From Ichthyophis bannanicus (taxonomy: Eukaryota; Chordata; Amphibia; Gymnophiona; Ichthyophiidae), in NCBI GenBank assembly GCA_033557465.1, contig CM066033.1, positions 706,213,637-706,277,636 of the forward strand: a stretch of 64,000 nucleotides of DNA, in the 5' to 3' direction. Positions within the stretch are counted from its first letter, which is position 1. Each line of letters begins with the position of its first letter. Under the pieces are notes generated by a model. The model searched no databases. It was not told where the DNA came from and was given only the letters and a program-made list of their open reading frames with translations. The translations under genes and the position numbers were made by a program. Positions 22,013 through 32,560 of this stretch are shown here, piece by piece.

Positions 22013-25000
22013 TTAAAAAGGAGATAGAAAAGCTTTTAAACTAGATAATAGGGGAAAGCTGACAGTCGCCCAAGAGCGCATGGTTCGGAAGAATGTATCC
22101 TTGAAGGATACTACAAAAAGCAGAGAGGTTCCAAAAAAGAGTAAAGTAGCCCAAATGCCCTCGAGTATGGAGCAGACAGAGCTTAAAGATCCCAAATTAC
22201 CCATGTCTACCAATAGCCAAATTAATATGAATAAAATACAGTCTCTAAAATGCTTGTATGCAAATGCTAGAAGTCTAAAAAACAAGATGGGAGAGTTAGA
22301 ATATATAGCACTAAACGAGAGGTTAGATATGATTGGAATATCAGAGACATGGTGGAAGGAGGACAACCAGTGGGACACTGTGATACCTGGGTACAAACTA
22401 TATCGTAATGATAGAGCTGATCAAATTGGTGGAGGGGTTGCGCTCTATATTAGAGAGGGCATTGAGTCAGAAAGGATTAAAGTTTTGCAAGAAACAAAAT
22501 TTGCTGTAGAATCTCTATGGATTGAAATTCCATGTAAAAAGGGGAAGGCGATGGCAGTGGGGATGTACTATCGTCCGCCTGGCCAGAATGAACAAATGGA
22601 TGATGAAATGCTCAAAGAAATCAAGGAAGCTAGCAAAAGTTACAGTGCAGTAATAATAATGGGTGATTTCAATTACCCCGGCATCGACTGGGTCAGTGTC
22701 ACAGCAGGACATGCTAGGGAGATAAAGTTCCTAGATGAAATAAATGACTGCTTCTTGGAGCAGCTGGTTCATGAACCGACCAGAGGGGAAGCCATATTAG
22801 ACCTAGTCCTTAGTGGAGCACCAGATCTAGTGCAAGAGATAAGGGTGTTGGGGCCACTTGGCAATAGTGATCATAGCATGATCGCCTTTGATTTAATTAG
22901 TGGAGGAGGGATAGTAAGGAAATCCACAGTACTACCCTTTAACTTTCGAAAGGGAGACTATGATAAAATGAGGAAAACAGTTAAGAAAAAACTAAAAGGA
23001 GCAGTTGCAAAGGTTAAAGACGTACATCAAGCTTGGATGTTGTTGAAAGATACTATCTTGGAAGCCCAGACCAGCTGTATTCCACGCTTTAAGAAAAGTG
23101 GAAGGAAGTCCAAAAAACTGCCAGCATGGTTTAAAGGTGAGGTCAGAGAGGCTGTTGTTGCCAAAAAAGCATCTTTCAGGAAATGGAAAAAAGAGCCAGA
23201 TGACGAAACTTGGAAACAGCACAAGCACTGGCAAGTCAAATGCAAGGCATTGATAAGGCAGGCAAAGAGAGAATTTGAGAAGAAGCTTGCTGCGGAAGCA
23301 AAAATACGAAATAAAGACCTTTTCAAGTACATTCGTAGCAAAAAACCTGTGAGAGAGTCAGTTGGTCCATTAGATGATAAAGGGGTTAAAGGAGCACTAA
23401 GAGGCGACAAGGCGATAGCGGAGAGACTGAATGAATTCTTTGCTTCAGTCTTTACTGAGGAAGATGTAGGGATGTTACCCATGACTGAAGTGGTATTTAA
23501 AGGTGCGGAAGAATTGAAGGAAATATCGATACATCGGGAAGATGTCTTACAACTATTAGATAAACTGAAGAGTAGCAAATCACCTGGGCCGGATGGTATA
23601 CATCCAAGGGTGTTGAAAGAACTGAAATATGAGATTGCAGACCTGCTATTAGTAATCTGTGAACTTTCATTAAAATCATCTCTAATACCTGAAGATTGGA
23701 GGATCGCCAATGTAACACCAATTTTAAAAAAGGGTTCCAGGGGTGATCCGGGAAACTACAGACCGGTGAGCCTGACGTCAGTACCGGGAAAAATGGTAGA
23801 AACCATCATAAAGAATAAAATAACTCAGCATGTAGATAGTCACGACCTAATGGGAGACAGCCAACATGGCTTTAGACAAGGAAGATCTTGTCTTACTAAT
23901 CTGTTATGTTTTTTTGAAGGAGTGAATAAACAGGTGGACAAAGGTGAGTCGGTTGATATTGTGTATCTGGACTTTCAGAAAGCCTTTGACAAGGTCACTC
24001 ATCAGAGACTTTTGGCAAAACTAAAGAGTCATGGGATAGGAGGCAGTGTACTATTGTGGATCAGGAACTGGTTAAAAGATAGAAAGCAGAGGGTAGGGCT
24101 AAATGGCCAATTTTCCCAATGGAGAAAGGTGAATAGTGGTGTACCCCAGGGATCTGTGCTGGGTCCGCTGCTTTTTGACATATTCATAAATGACCTGGAA
24201 AGTGGAATAACGAGTGAGGTTATCAAATTTGCAGATGACACACAACTATTTAAAGTTGTTAAAACAAAAGAGGATTGTGAAAAATTGCAAGAGGATCTTG
24301 ATAAATTGGAAGACTGGGCATCAAAATGACAGATGAAATTTAATGTGGACAAGTGCAAGGTTATGCACCTAGGGAAGAACAACCCAAACTATGGTTACAC
24401 GATGCAAGGTTCCACATTAGGAACCACCACCCAGGAAAAAGATTTAGGCGTCATTGTGGATACCATGTTAAAACCTTCGGCCCAGTGTGCAGCGGCGGCC
24501 AAGAGAGCAAATAGAATGCTAGGTATGATAAGGAAAGGAATGGAAAATAAAACAAAAGATATTATAATGCCTCTATATCGTTCCATGGTGAGACCGCACC
24601 TTGAATATTGTGTGCAATTCTGGTCGCCGTATCTTAAAAAGGATATAGCGATTTTAGAAAAGGTTCAGAGAAGAGCCACCAAAATGGTAAAGGGGATGGA
24701 AGGATACTCCTATGAGGAAAGGCTAAAAAGGTTAGGGCTCTTTAACCTGGAAAAGAGACAGCTGAGGGGAGATATGATAGAAGTCTATAAATTAATGAAC
24801 GGAGTGGAACGGGTAAACGTAGATCGATTGTTTACGTTATCAGAATATAGAAAGACTAGGGGACATGCATTGAAGCTACAGGGTAAACTATTTAAGACTA
24901 AGACTAATAAAAGAAAATATTTTTTCACTCAACGTGTAATCAAACTCTGGAATTTGTTACCGGAGGATGTAGTAAAGGCTGTTAGTGTAGCTGGGTTTAA

Positions 25001-25217
25001 AAAAGGTCTGGACAAGTTCCTGGAGGAAAGGTCCATAAACCATTATTAAGAAGTGACCGAAGATATCAATGCTTGACCCAGTACAAGCATTGTGGAACTT
25101 GTGTTTCTTGGGGAAACTGCTAGGTACATATGACCTAGATTGGCCACTGTTGGAAACAGAATACTGGGCTTGATGGACCTTGGTCTGACCCAGTATGGCA
25201 TATCTTATGATCTTATG
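22013..25217 (+). mobile_element. CR1-like LINE inserted in the DIRS-4 recombinase gene
   Basis: A 3.2 kb non-LTR element on the plus strand, opposite to its host. It starts with the last codons of ORF1 (EKLLN-stop), then ORF2, then a 3' UTR with CTTGATGGACCTTGGTCTGA followed by CCCAGTATGGCATATC and a CTTATG repeat tail, the pattern seen at CR1 3' ends. The flanks join through CCCC, so any target duplication is at most four bases. A 3' fragment of the same family is at 41941-42193. Confidence 0.85.
22080..25049 (+). pseudogene. CR1-like ORF2 with a single nonsense codon
   Basis: A 989-codon frame from the ATG at 22080, broken only by TGA at 24327-24329, where a Trp codon is expected (the KxQMKFN block). 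Endonuclease: YANARSLKNK, SETWW, a GDFN motif in IIMGDFNYPGIDW, SDHSMI. RT: GPDGIHPRVL, YRPVSLTSVP, LDFQKAFDKV, GVPQGSVLGPLLF, and the FADDTQLF catalytic box near 24225. The thumb region with RPHLEYCVQFWSPYL and a long C-terminus follow after the stop. One G-to-A change explains the break. The N-terminal about 45 residues before the endonuclease are Lys-rich. Confidence 0.88.
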
Positions 25218-25996
25218 CCCCGTTCCTTGGCAAACACCGGGAGAGACACCACCTGATTCATGTGAAACGCCGAAACTACCTTAGGCAAAAACGCGGGAAC
25301 CGGTCGCAATACCACCTTGTCGGCAGAGAAAGACAGATAGGGTTCCCTACACGAAAGAGCCTGCAACTCCGAGATCCTGCGAGCTGACGAGATCGCTACT
25401 AGAAACACCGTTTTCAACGTCAAGTCCTTCAACGAAGCTTGCGCCAAGGGTTCAAACGGCGAAGCCACCAGAGACCTCAACACCAAATTCAAGTCCCACG
25501 AGGGCACTAAAGCCCTGCACGGAGGACGCATAAGCAACACCGCTCGCAAGAAGCGCTTCACGTCCGCATGGGACCCCAATAACTGGCCCTGAACCTCGCC
25601 TCGAAAACACGCAAGAGCTGCAAGTTGTACCCTCAACGAACTGGCCGCCAGGCCCTTGTCCACCCCTGCTTGCAAGAAGGAGAGGATCTGAGGAACGGAG
25701 GTCCGCAAAGGCCGCAACTCGCGAGCCGCACACCAGCTCTCAAAAATACGCCAGACCTGGACATACGCTAACGACGTAGACCGACGCCGCGCCCGCAACA
25801 AGGTAGCAATGACCTCCGGAGAATAACCTTTGGCTCTCATTCGCGCCCTCTCAACAGTCATTCCATAAGCGAGAATCGAGCCACCTGAGGCATCTGCAGC
25901 GGCCCCTGCAGAAGGAGATCCGGCTGAGGAGGAAGGAGCCACGGATCGGCCACACTCAACCGCACCAGATCCGCATACCAAGGCCAACGAGGCCAA
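25218..25996 (-). pseudogene. N-terminal and core part of the DIRS-4 tyrosine recombinase
   Basis: Open from 25996 down to the LINE junction at 25218. The linker is Ala/Ser/Gly-rich, then RARRRSTSLAYVQVWRIF begins the DNA-binding domain near 25800, the LAASSLRVQLAALACF block follows, and the catalytic core begins FLVAISSARRISELQAL near 25395 with the box I arginine. It ends PVFAKERG at the insertion point. This part is free of stops. Only insertion of the LINE separates it from the H-x-x-R and Tyr region at 21590-22012. Confidence 0.85.
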
Positions 25997-27866
25997 TCCG
26001 TGGCAATCAGAACCACGGGACCCGGATGCCTATCGATCCGCTGTACCAGGCGACCCAGCAGAGCCCACGGAGGAAAGACATAGAGCAGCCCGTACCTTGG
26101 CCACCTTTGTGCCAATGCATCGAGGCCTTCCGACATGCGTTCATGACGCCTGCTGAAGAACCTTTCGACCTGCGCGGACTCGAAGGTCGCCATGAGGTCC
26201 ATTATCGGCAGACCGCAACGACGGACCAGCAACGCAAATACCTCGGGATGTAGAGACCACTCTCCGGGGTCTACCCTGCGACGACTCAGAAAGTCCGCCT
26301 CCACATTGTGAACCCCCGCGATATGCTGGGCCGACAGACACTGAAGATGCCGCTCTGCCCAATCCAGAAGCAGATCCGCCTCCGCTTCCAACGCCGCGCT
26401 GCCTGTGCCTCCCTGGCGATTTATGTAGGCTACCGTGGAGGCATTGTTGGATAGCACCCTGACCGCCGCTCCCTGCAGCCAAGGCTGAAACGCTGTCAGA
26501 GCCAACAACACGGCTCTCATTTCCAGTCGGTTGATGGACCACCGGCTCTCCCGCGAGGACCACTGGCCCTGAGCAATCTGGCCCTCGCAATGAGCCCCCC
26601 AGCCGCTCAAACTGGCATCCGTCATCAGCAGACGCCAGACGGGAGACTCCAAGGGCATACCGTTCGCCAGAGAACGCCGACGCAACCCCCAGCGAAGGCT
26701 ACGCCGAACCTCCAAGGGGCAAACTAACTGACGAGCTAGCGAGTCGGACTGATGACACCATCGACGCAGCAGCGCTCACTGCAGAGGCCGCATGTGCGCC
26801 CTTGCCCACGGAACTACCTCGATGGTCGACGCCATCGTGCCGAGAAGCTGAAGGTATTGCCAAGCCGAGGACGCCCGTCTCGCTAGAAACTGCTCCACCA
26901 GCCGCCTCAGGGCCCGCGCTCTGTGCACTGGGAGGAAAACCTTCCCGTTGCCGGTCTCGAAACGCGCCCCCAAATACTCCAAGGTCTGCGAGGGAAGAAG
27001 GCTGCTCTTCCCCCGATTGACCACCCAACCTAACGACTGCAAAACCTGTACGACCCGCGCCGTCGCCCGGAGACTCTCCTCCCTCGACTTCGCCCGGATC
27101 AACCAGTCGTCGAGATAGGGATGCACGAGGACACCCTCCTTCCGCAGGAACGCCGCTACCACTACCATGATCTTCGTGAAGACCCGTGGCGCCGTCACTA
27201 GGCCGAAGGGCATGGCTTGAAACTGAAAATGGCCCATCGGCAGCGCAAACCGCAGAAATCTTTGATGTTCCCGGCGAATGGGAATGTGCAAATAGGCCTC
27301 CGTAAAGTCTAGGGACGTTAGGAATTCCCCCTCGCGGACCGCCGCTATGACCGAGCGCAGCGTTTCCATGCAAAAATGTGACACCCGGAGGCACCGATTC
27401 ACTCTCTTTAAATCCAGGATTGGTCGAAAGGTGCCCTCCTTTTTCGGCACGACGAAGTAGATGGAGTATCGACGGACCCTAACTGCCCCTCCGGCACGGG
27501 GGCGACCGCCCGGAGCCAAAGCAGCCGGGAAAGTGTATCGGATACGACTCGTCGTTTCCAGGGAGCGCTGCACGGGGACATAACGAAGGAATCGAGCACC
27601 GGTCGATGTAGCTCGAGCGCATATCCCTCTCGTATCACTTCTAACACCCACCGATCGGATGTGATAGCGGCCCAGGCAGGGTAGAAATCCCGCAGTCTGC
27701 CCCCTACGGGAATCACCGCCACCGGAGCCGGCCTCGCTTCATTGCGACTTTTTGGGGACCTGCGCCTGGAAGGAGCCAAAACCTCTACCTGCCCCCCGAA
27801 ATCCGCGGAAACTCTGTCCGCGCCCCAGATATCTGGAACGCTGGGACTGACCAAAGCGTGAGGCAC
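25858..27866 (-). pseudogene. reverse transcriptase-RNase H (pol) of DIRS-4, lightly broken
   Basis: Read right to left. The N-terminal part at 27866-27408 precedes a frameshift near 27500. RT at 27651-26776: FVVPKKEGTFRPILDL, SLDFTEAYLHIPI, and the HPYLDDWLI catalytic box near 27110. A TGA near 26778 interrupts. RNase H at 26715-25858: LMTDASLSGWGAH, INRLEMRAVLLAL, YINRQGGTGSAAL and EADFLSR. The third acidic site reads LSNNAS where an Asp is expected, a D-to-N change that would inactivate RNase H. Its C-terminus overlaps the recombinase gene start by about 140 bp. Few breaks indicate a fairly young copy. Confidence 0.88.
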
Positions 27867-29205
27867 GAAACCTCCGAAAGGACTGCTGAGACCCCCGGAA
27901 GGTGAAGGTCGGCTTCCCCTGCTTGGGCTTATCCTCCGGAAGCCAGCCCCCCTTAGAATCCCCGAGATCTTTTACCAACCTATCCAAGTCCTCTCCAAAT
28001 AACTGCCTGCCCTTAAACGGCAGCTTACTAAGGCGAGCTTTAGAAGAGACATCAGCCGCCCAATTGCGTAACCAAAGAGAACGACGCGCCGCTACCACCG
28101 ACGCCATGCCGTTAGCTAACCCCCTAATGAGGTCATAGTGGATATCCGCCAAATAAGCGGTACCCGACTCCAATCTGGATGCTGCGGCCTCTTGTTCCGC
28201 CGACTGGGGCCCCTGGAACTGTTGAGACCCGCGGAGGCAGCCGCGCGCCACCCAGGCCCCGGCCACCGCCGCCTGCATTGACAGGGCAGCAACATCAAAC
28301 GCCTGTCTCAACAAGCTTTCAACTTTCCGATCCTGCGGGTCCTTCAACGCCGCAGCACCTTCCACCGGGATAGTAGTCCGTTTAGTAACCGCGGAAACTG
28401 CTGCGTCCACCTTCGGCGAACGAAAGAGCTCTCTATCAGCCTCCGACAGAGGATACCACTTAGGCAACAGTCTAGCCCCGCGCAAAGCGGACTCTGGACT
28501 GTTCCACTCCTCCTGGATCATAGCTTTAAAAACCCTATGGAGCGGAAAGACTCTGTGGGAAGTGCGCACCGCCTGCATCAAGGGATCCTCCAACTTGTCC
28601 TCCGCAGTGGCATCTTCCACGGGTATGTTCAATACCTTGAGGGTTTCGGCAATCAGTGCCGGAAGTTCCTCTTTACGAAATACACGCACTATTCTACTAC
28701 TCTGCTCGTCGTCCAACAACTCGCCGTCTTCTAAATCCTCCGCAGACTCCAGCTCGAGAGCCTCCCCCAGCCCCTCGTGGAACTCGTCCCCAGGAGGCGC
28801 AGAATCCGCAACACTCGGGGGCCGGCTCTTTTGTGGACCAGTGTCTCCCTCCACTGAAAGTGGACCCTTTAGCCCACGGCAGGGCAGGACCGAGCCTCCC
28901 CCCGCCGGCTGCAAGAGAGCCAGAGCCTCCTGCATGAGAGAGAAAAAGGTGGGTGGAACTCCCAGGGATCTCTCCTGGACGCCCCCCGCCAACAGGCGCT
29001 CCGGCACCGCAGAAATCCCCGGACCAAGGACCGTCTCTGCCTGCTCTGATGTCCCTTCTGTAGATACAGGTGGGAAATCTGCACTGGAGCCCTCCAGAGG
29101 ATCCTCCATGCCAGCACCCACAGCAGAACAAGTGGCACAGACTCGGGCTTCCAAATTACTACTTCTACGAATGCCACAGACCAGACACCGAGGACTAGGA
29201 GGCAT
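27739..29205 (-). CDS. gag-like gene of DIRS-4, intact frame
   Basis: A 488-codon open frame; I choose the ATG at 29205 because MPPSPRCLVCG starts the conserved part, although an ATG 13 codons upstream is in frame. The N-terminus has two C-x2-C pairs (CLVC and CATC), a reduced zinc-cluster-like motif. The middle is acidic, with AEDLEDGELLDDE near residue 165. The C-terminus is rich in Gly, Arg, Phe and Ser (FRGFRGAGRGFGSF), as nucleic-acid-binding tails are. It corresponds in place to gag of the type I copies, with conserved blocks such as AAVAGAWVARG. Function inferred from position. Confidence 0.75.
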   Translation of the reverse strand: MPPSPRCLVCGIRRSSNLEARVCATCSAVGAGMEDPLEGSSADFPPVSTEGTSEQAETVLGPGISAVPERLLAGGVQERSLGVPPTFFSLMQEALALLQPAGGGSVLPCRGLKGPLSVEGDTGPQKSRPPSVADSAPPGDEFHEGLGEALELESAEDLEDGELLDDEQSSRIVRVFRKEELPALIAETLKVLNIPVEDATAEDKLEDPLMQAVRTSHRVFPLHRVFKAMIQEEWNSPESALRGARLLPKWYPLSEADRELFRSPKVDAAVSAVTKRTTIPVEGAAALKDPQDRKVESLLRQAFDVAALSMQAAVAGAWVARGCLRGSQQFQGPQSAEQEAAASRLESGTAYLADIHYDLIRGLANGMASVVAARRSLWLRNWAADVSSKARLSKLPFKGRQLFGEDLDRLVKDLGDSKGGWLPEDKPKQGKPTFTFRGSQQSFRRFRASRFGQSQRSRYLGRGQSFRGFRGAGRGFGSFQAQVPKKSQ

Positions 29206-30034
29206 GGCTATGCACACAGCCCTTTGCCAGCAAAGCAGGAACACCTTGCTGAAGCAAACAGAGCAGAAAAAAAATCGCGATTTTAAAAGTGCTCAAAAAC
29301 GCTCCAAATTGCAGGATTAGATAGAGCTGGAGTCAATTAGCTGATATCTGACCAAGAAATGCAAAAACGAAGCTCCTATCCCTAAAAAAAAACACGAAGA
29401 AAAACAACTTTGAAAAAAATCCAAAATGGCTGCCGGACCCGATCCCGCCAAAAAAAGGACCAGAAAAAATACCCAAAAGGTCTAAAACACTCCCCAGAGC
29501 TGATTCCAGGCCACCCCAAGGCCTCCACCACTGCCTTTAGAAAGAAAAAGCTTCAAACTCTACTCACCCACACACAGGAGTGGAGGGGGGGGTCAAAACA
29601 CTGAGAGTGCTGTCCAGCGTGCCTGTCACAAGCTCTGAGTAGCAGTTATCAGAGTCAATAACAGAGTAATAACCGCTCAGGGCAGCTCGGGGAACCCCTA
29701 AATCAGTCAGGGGACCCTCAGAGCCTACTGCTGTATTCAATTGCTGCCTGTAATTGTCTTCAACCTTCTCCTCACCCACCAAGGGGGTTCGGTAGAAAGG
29801 AGACCTGTGTCCTGTGCAGCTCCCCTGCTTGTTTGACCTATGGGGAGCTGACAGAGAGAGACAGAGAGAAAAAAACAGATTAGAGAAAGACAGAAGGGAC
29901 ACAGTCAAAGATTTCCCCCACAGCAGCAGCCCATCACCTAAATCTAGAAAATAATAAAACACTAAAGCTCTGCTTATTTGTTCCTAAGGAGCCCAGTTCT
30001 GGGCTCTGACTTCCAAGCTGCTTGGAGATTGAGA
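29206..30034 (-). other. 5' leader region of DIRS-4
   Basis: About 830 bases between the gag start and the left terminal repeat of DIRS-4. It is A-rich on the plus strand near 29270-29480, with no convincing reading frame. It presumably holds promoter and untranslated leader; no motif can be assigned. Confidence 0.4.
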
Positions 30035-30168
30035 TACTGATGTGTGGGCGGTCCTTGGGGCTGCATATAGCTGGATGATCAAAGAGATGAAGATGTTCAG
30101 TCTCCAAAGCTGCTGGTGGAGGTTCACAACTCTATGGTTCCGGGACTGGACTAGAGGGATGCTAAGGA
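30035..30168 (-). repeat. left terminal inverted repeat of DIRS-4
   Basis: Inverted match to 20975-21115 (GATGTGTGGGCGGTCCTTGG, CTATATGCAGCCCC as complement, CAGTCTCCAAAGCTGCTG). It ends CTAGAGGGATGCTAAGGA on the plus strand. DIRS-2 bases ACTATGCTTT follow. Confidence 0.85.
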
Positions 30169-30178
30169 ACTATGCTTT

Positions 30179-30258
30179 TCATAATAGCTAGATAGGCAGC
30201 TGCCTGATTAGGACATTTTAACTCTATCTAATTGTTTTATTTATGTATTTTTTAATAG
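30179..30258 (+). other. host intron end with splice acceptor
   Basis: Eighty bases between the end of DIRS-2 and the protease exon. The T-rich stretch and the AG at 30257-30258 form the 3' splice site. Possible branch-point adenines lie near 30220 (TTTTAACTC). Confidence 0.6.
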
Positions 30259-30457
30259 TCTGTGGAGAGCGACCTCTAGTGGACATACCAATGGGCTCCC
30301 GAATTGTAGGTGGTCATGATGCTATACCTGGGGCTTGGCCATGGCAGGCTAGTCTTCAGTATTTTGAGAAGATACATGGATACAGGCATTACTGTGGTGG
30401 AACTCTCGTTAGTGACAGCTGGGTGCTGACAGCTGCACACTGCTTTAGCACAAAAAG
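30259..30457 (+). CDS. single exon of a trypsin-family serine protease (acrosin-like)
   Basis: The only host-gene sequence seen. The exon lies between an acceptor (T-rich tract, then TTTTTTAATAG ending at 30258) and a donor (AAAAAG|GTATGT, GT at 30458). It enters one base into a codon and exits after two bases of a codon. The peptide has CGERP (the light-chain Cys), the activation site SRIVGG, then [28 protein letters not shown] with the catalytic His in TAAHC. RIVGG with a preceding CG and the GAWPW block resemble acrosin; other chymotrypsin-fold proteases cannot be excluded. Exons with the catalytic Asp and Ser are not in the window. The 199 bp frame has no stop. Confidence 0.8.
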
Positions 30458-31330
30458 GTATGTATCTAGTCAGACTTTGATATACCCTGAAGAATTTCAC
30501 CAAAATCTGTTAGTCTTGGCTCAAAATGTGCTAACATCACTATTTAGTTTTCACTCCCCACACTAGGCTCATATTTCACATTTGTTCATTAATACAGTGA
30601 CACCTGATAACCCAATTTAGAACCCATCATACATGGTTCCAGAAAAAGCCTTGAAGCTTGGTATACAGTCTCTCAGGAGCATTACTACAGGGACTTGATC
30701 AGAAACTAGAGAGGGTGGGCCTAATAAAATATAGAAAAAATTTCCAGGTAAACATATATGAAAGCTGGTTCTGATTGAGCTATAAGAAAAAGGAGAAACT
30801 GTCAGGCCAAAAAAAATTTGAAGTTATGGGACCAGCTCGATGATTCAGTGTCCATGCTGGGTACTGTTGAGTAGAAGACCTTAGTTCAGTTCTTAGGCCT
30901 GGCTTCTGCTTCCTGGGCCTTGTGGGCATGCTGTAGAGCCTTGTAGCACTATACAAATGATAAATAGTAGTAGAAGTAGGATTCACAGCTCCTGTTTGGG
31001 GAGGAAGTCATAGACCATTTGTGAATGGTGACACCTACTGGTTGGGTGCACAGTGTACATGTACAGATTTCTTAAGTGATCCTCAGCCTTTGGTCTTTGA
31101 TCAGGAACCATGCCTCGGTAGCTGATGAGGGTGGCTTATAAAAATAGGAGGAAAATTCCCAGGTAGTTGCAAATAAAGACCTATAGCATTCTTGCTTCAT
31201 GGAGGAGACTTGTTCCTATTGAGCTAGAGGCTCAAAGAAGTAGGAGAAAACTGCCACCCATAAAAATGTTGTGCCCAATTCAGCGGCAGCGGCTAGCTCT
31301 TGCTGCTGGACTTTAGACCTGGATGTTCAA
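30458..31330 (+). other. host intron after the protease exon
   Basis: Begins with the donor GTATGT. No element or gene is recognised in about 870 bases; short AT-rich and TAG-type simple stretches occur near 30960. Confidence 0.5.
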
Positions 31331-31665
31331 TATTGGGGCGATATTCGGCCACTGGCATTGAATATCCAGATCAGCCAGATAGCGATGAAGCTAACCGGGC
31401 AGTGGTGATAATCAGCTGCTGCCTCGTTAGCTTCTATGATGAAAGTTAGGCCAGTCTATAAAATGCCTGACTTTTGCCAATTAGCAATAACCAGACAGTG
31501 GCTCAATATCGTTGCTGCCTGGTTATCACCAGATGCCGCACCGCTCTGTCCCCAGAACACTCCAGTGCTAGCTGGAGTTAGTACCTTTGAATATCCCGGT
31601 GACTGCAATTAATGCGGTTAGCAGGTCCGCTAAGGGCGTTAATCGCTTTGAATATCTCCCCATTA
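31331..31665. mobile_element. MITE-like non-autonomous DNA element
   Basis: About 335 bp with short terminal inverted repeats: TATTGGGGCGATATTC at the left and GAATATCTCCCCATTA at the right (the complement reads TAATGGGGAGATATTC). The inside has further self-complementary pieces such as AACCGGGCAGTGGTGATAA against TGCTGCCTGGTTATCACC. There is no coding capacity. The flanking target duplication is unclear (TA or TTA), so the superfamily is not assigned. Confidence 0.5.
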
Positions 31666-31749
31666 TTTTTTGCATTTGTTTTTTTTTTAAAATTGCCAAT
31701 CTAATAAGGCTCAAGGCACTATATAATACATGCAACATTAAATTATATC

Positions 31750-32380
31750 CTCGTGCTGGCCTTCACCAACTCTCACTCCCCTGATCTTTCCCCACTAAAC
31801 GACTGTCTTAGCAGGGTGACCAGTTGGCTGAAGGAGAATCAACTGAGTCTCAACATTTCCAAAACCTTTGCTGTCTGGCTCACTGGGAGCACTTTGGTTC
31901 CCTCCTTCTCACCTGTGCTCGATGGTCAACCCATTCAGCTTTCTCCATATCTTAAATACCTTGGTGTTTTCTTAGATTCGGAACTATCATTTAAAAGGCA
32001 GGTCAGTCACGTGGTCCAGTCTTCATTCCACACACTTCGCCAATTTCGGGCCCTCTGTCTTTTCCTAGACTTCTCGGCTCAAAATACACTCGCTCTCAGC
32101 TACATTATCTCCCAGATAGTTTACTATAACTCCATCTACACTGGTGTTTTTCAATCTGAACTGAAAAGACTACAAGCCATTCAAAACACTGCAGTCCATA
32201 TCCTCTATTACGCATGCAAATTCAACCACATTACTGCGCTCCTGTTTCAGCAGCCCTGGCTTCCTATCTGTTACTACATTAATTACAAAATCCTTACTCC
32301 GACTCATAAGGCCATAAAATAGAGAACTGACACACTCCCTCTTATCTTGCATCCCTGAACATCTTTCATGCCCCGGCTAG
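31750..32380 (+). pseudogene. L2-like LINE reverse transcriptase C-terminus, part 1
   Basis: A 5'-truncated fragment beginning just after the catalytic box position: SRVTSWLKENQLSLNISKT, the YLKYLGVFLDSELSF thumb block, LKRLQAIQNTAVHILY and FQQPWLPICYYINYKIL. A TAG near 32322 and a TGA near 32355 break it. The strand is cut by the left end of DIRS-5 at 32381; a matching end of the same protein type resumes at 37593, which suggests one L2 copy split by DIRS-5. Confidence 0.75.
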
Positions 32381-32560
32381 CGCTATCTCCAGGAACAAGC
32401 AGGAATGAGTCTTCACATATGGGGTATCGTCGGTACTGATGGAGCCTGCGCGGGAACGCTCCCCAGCGTCCAATAAGGAAGCTTTTGGGAGCATCCCACA
32501 GCGCCTGCGTGCTGCCTTCCCGCCTTTCCCAACCGCCTCTCTCCAGTTCTTCTTTTCTGC
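32381..32560 (+). repeat. left terminal inverted repeat of DIRS-5
   Basis: Matches the left end of DIRS-7 (43011-43175) nearly base for base: ATCTCCAGGAACAAGCAGGA, GAGTCTTCACATATGGG, then GGGAGCATCCCACAGCGCC. No right partner remains for this copy. Confidence 0.85.

Larger units (their letters stand above)
20949..30169 (-). mobile_element. DIRS-4: type II DIRS element, minus strand, split by a CR1-like LINE
   Basis: A second DIRS family with unrelated termini. In its own orientation the left end is near 30169 (CCTTAGC...) and the right end near 20949 (AGCAGGTAAGTCTAATTTACTC). Gag, pol and recombinase run right to left. A CR1-like LINE occupies 22013-25217. Without that insert the element is about 6.0 kb. 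It sits ten bases from the end of DIRS-2, at AGTT^ACTCAC read on the minus strand, without a target duplication. Confidence 0.85.
5201..30178 (+). mobile_element. DIRS-2: type Ia DIRS element split by four later insertions
   Basis: The left end (TTCTCTGGGAACAAGCAGG) is at 5201. Element pieces lie at 5201-8907, 11021-12158, 15191-15768, 20651-20948 and 30169-30178. The intervening blocks are an L2 LINE, a CR1-like LINE, DIRS-3 and DIRS-4. Joining the pieces restores the standard gag-pol-YR-ICR-terminus order with no missing block. The last ten bases, ACTATGCTTT, lie beyond DIRS-4 and match the end of sister copies. The element sits in sense orientation about 80 bp upstream of the serine protease exon. 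Confidence 0.8.

Noticed and set aside
28562..29320. 252-codon plus-strand frame opposite the DIRS-4 gag
   Set aside because: It lies antisense to the intact 488-codon gag, is Ser/Pro-rich because of the complement of the gag codons, and has no recognisable domain.
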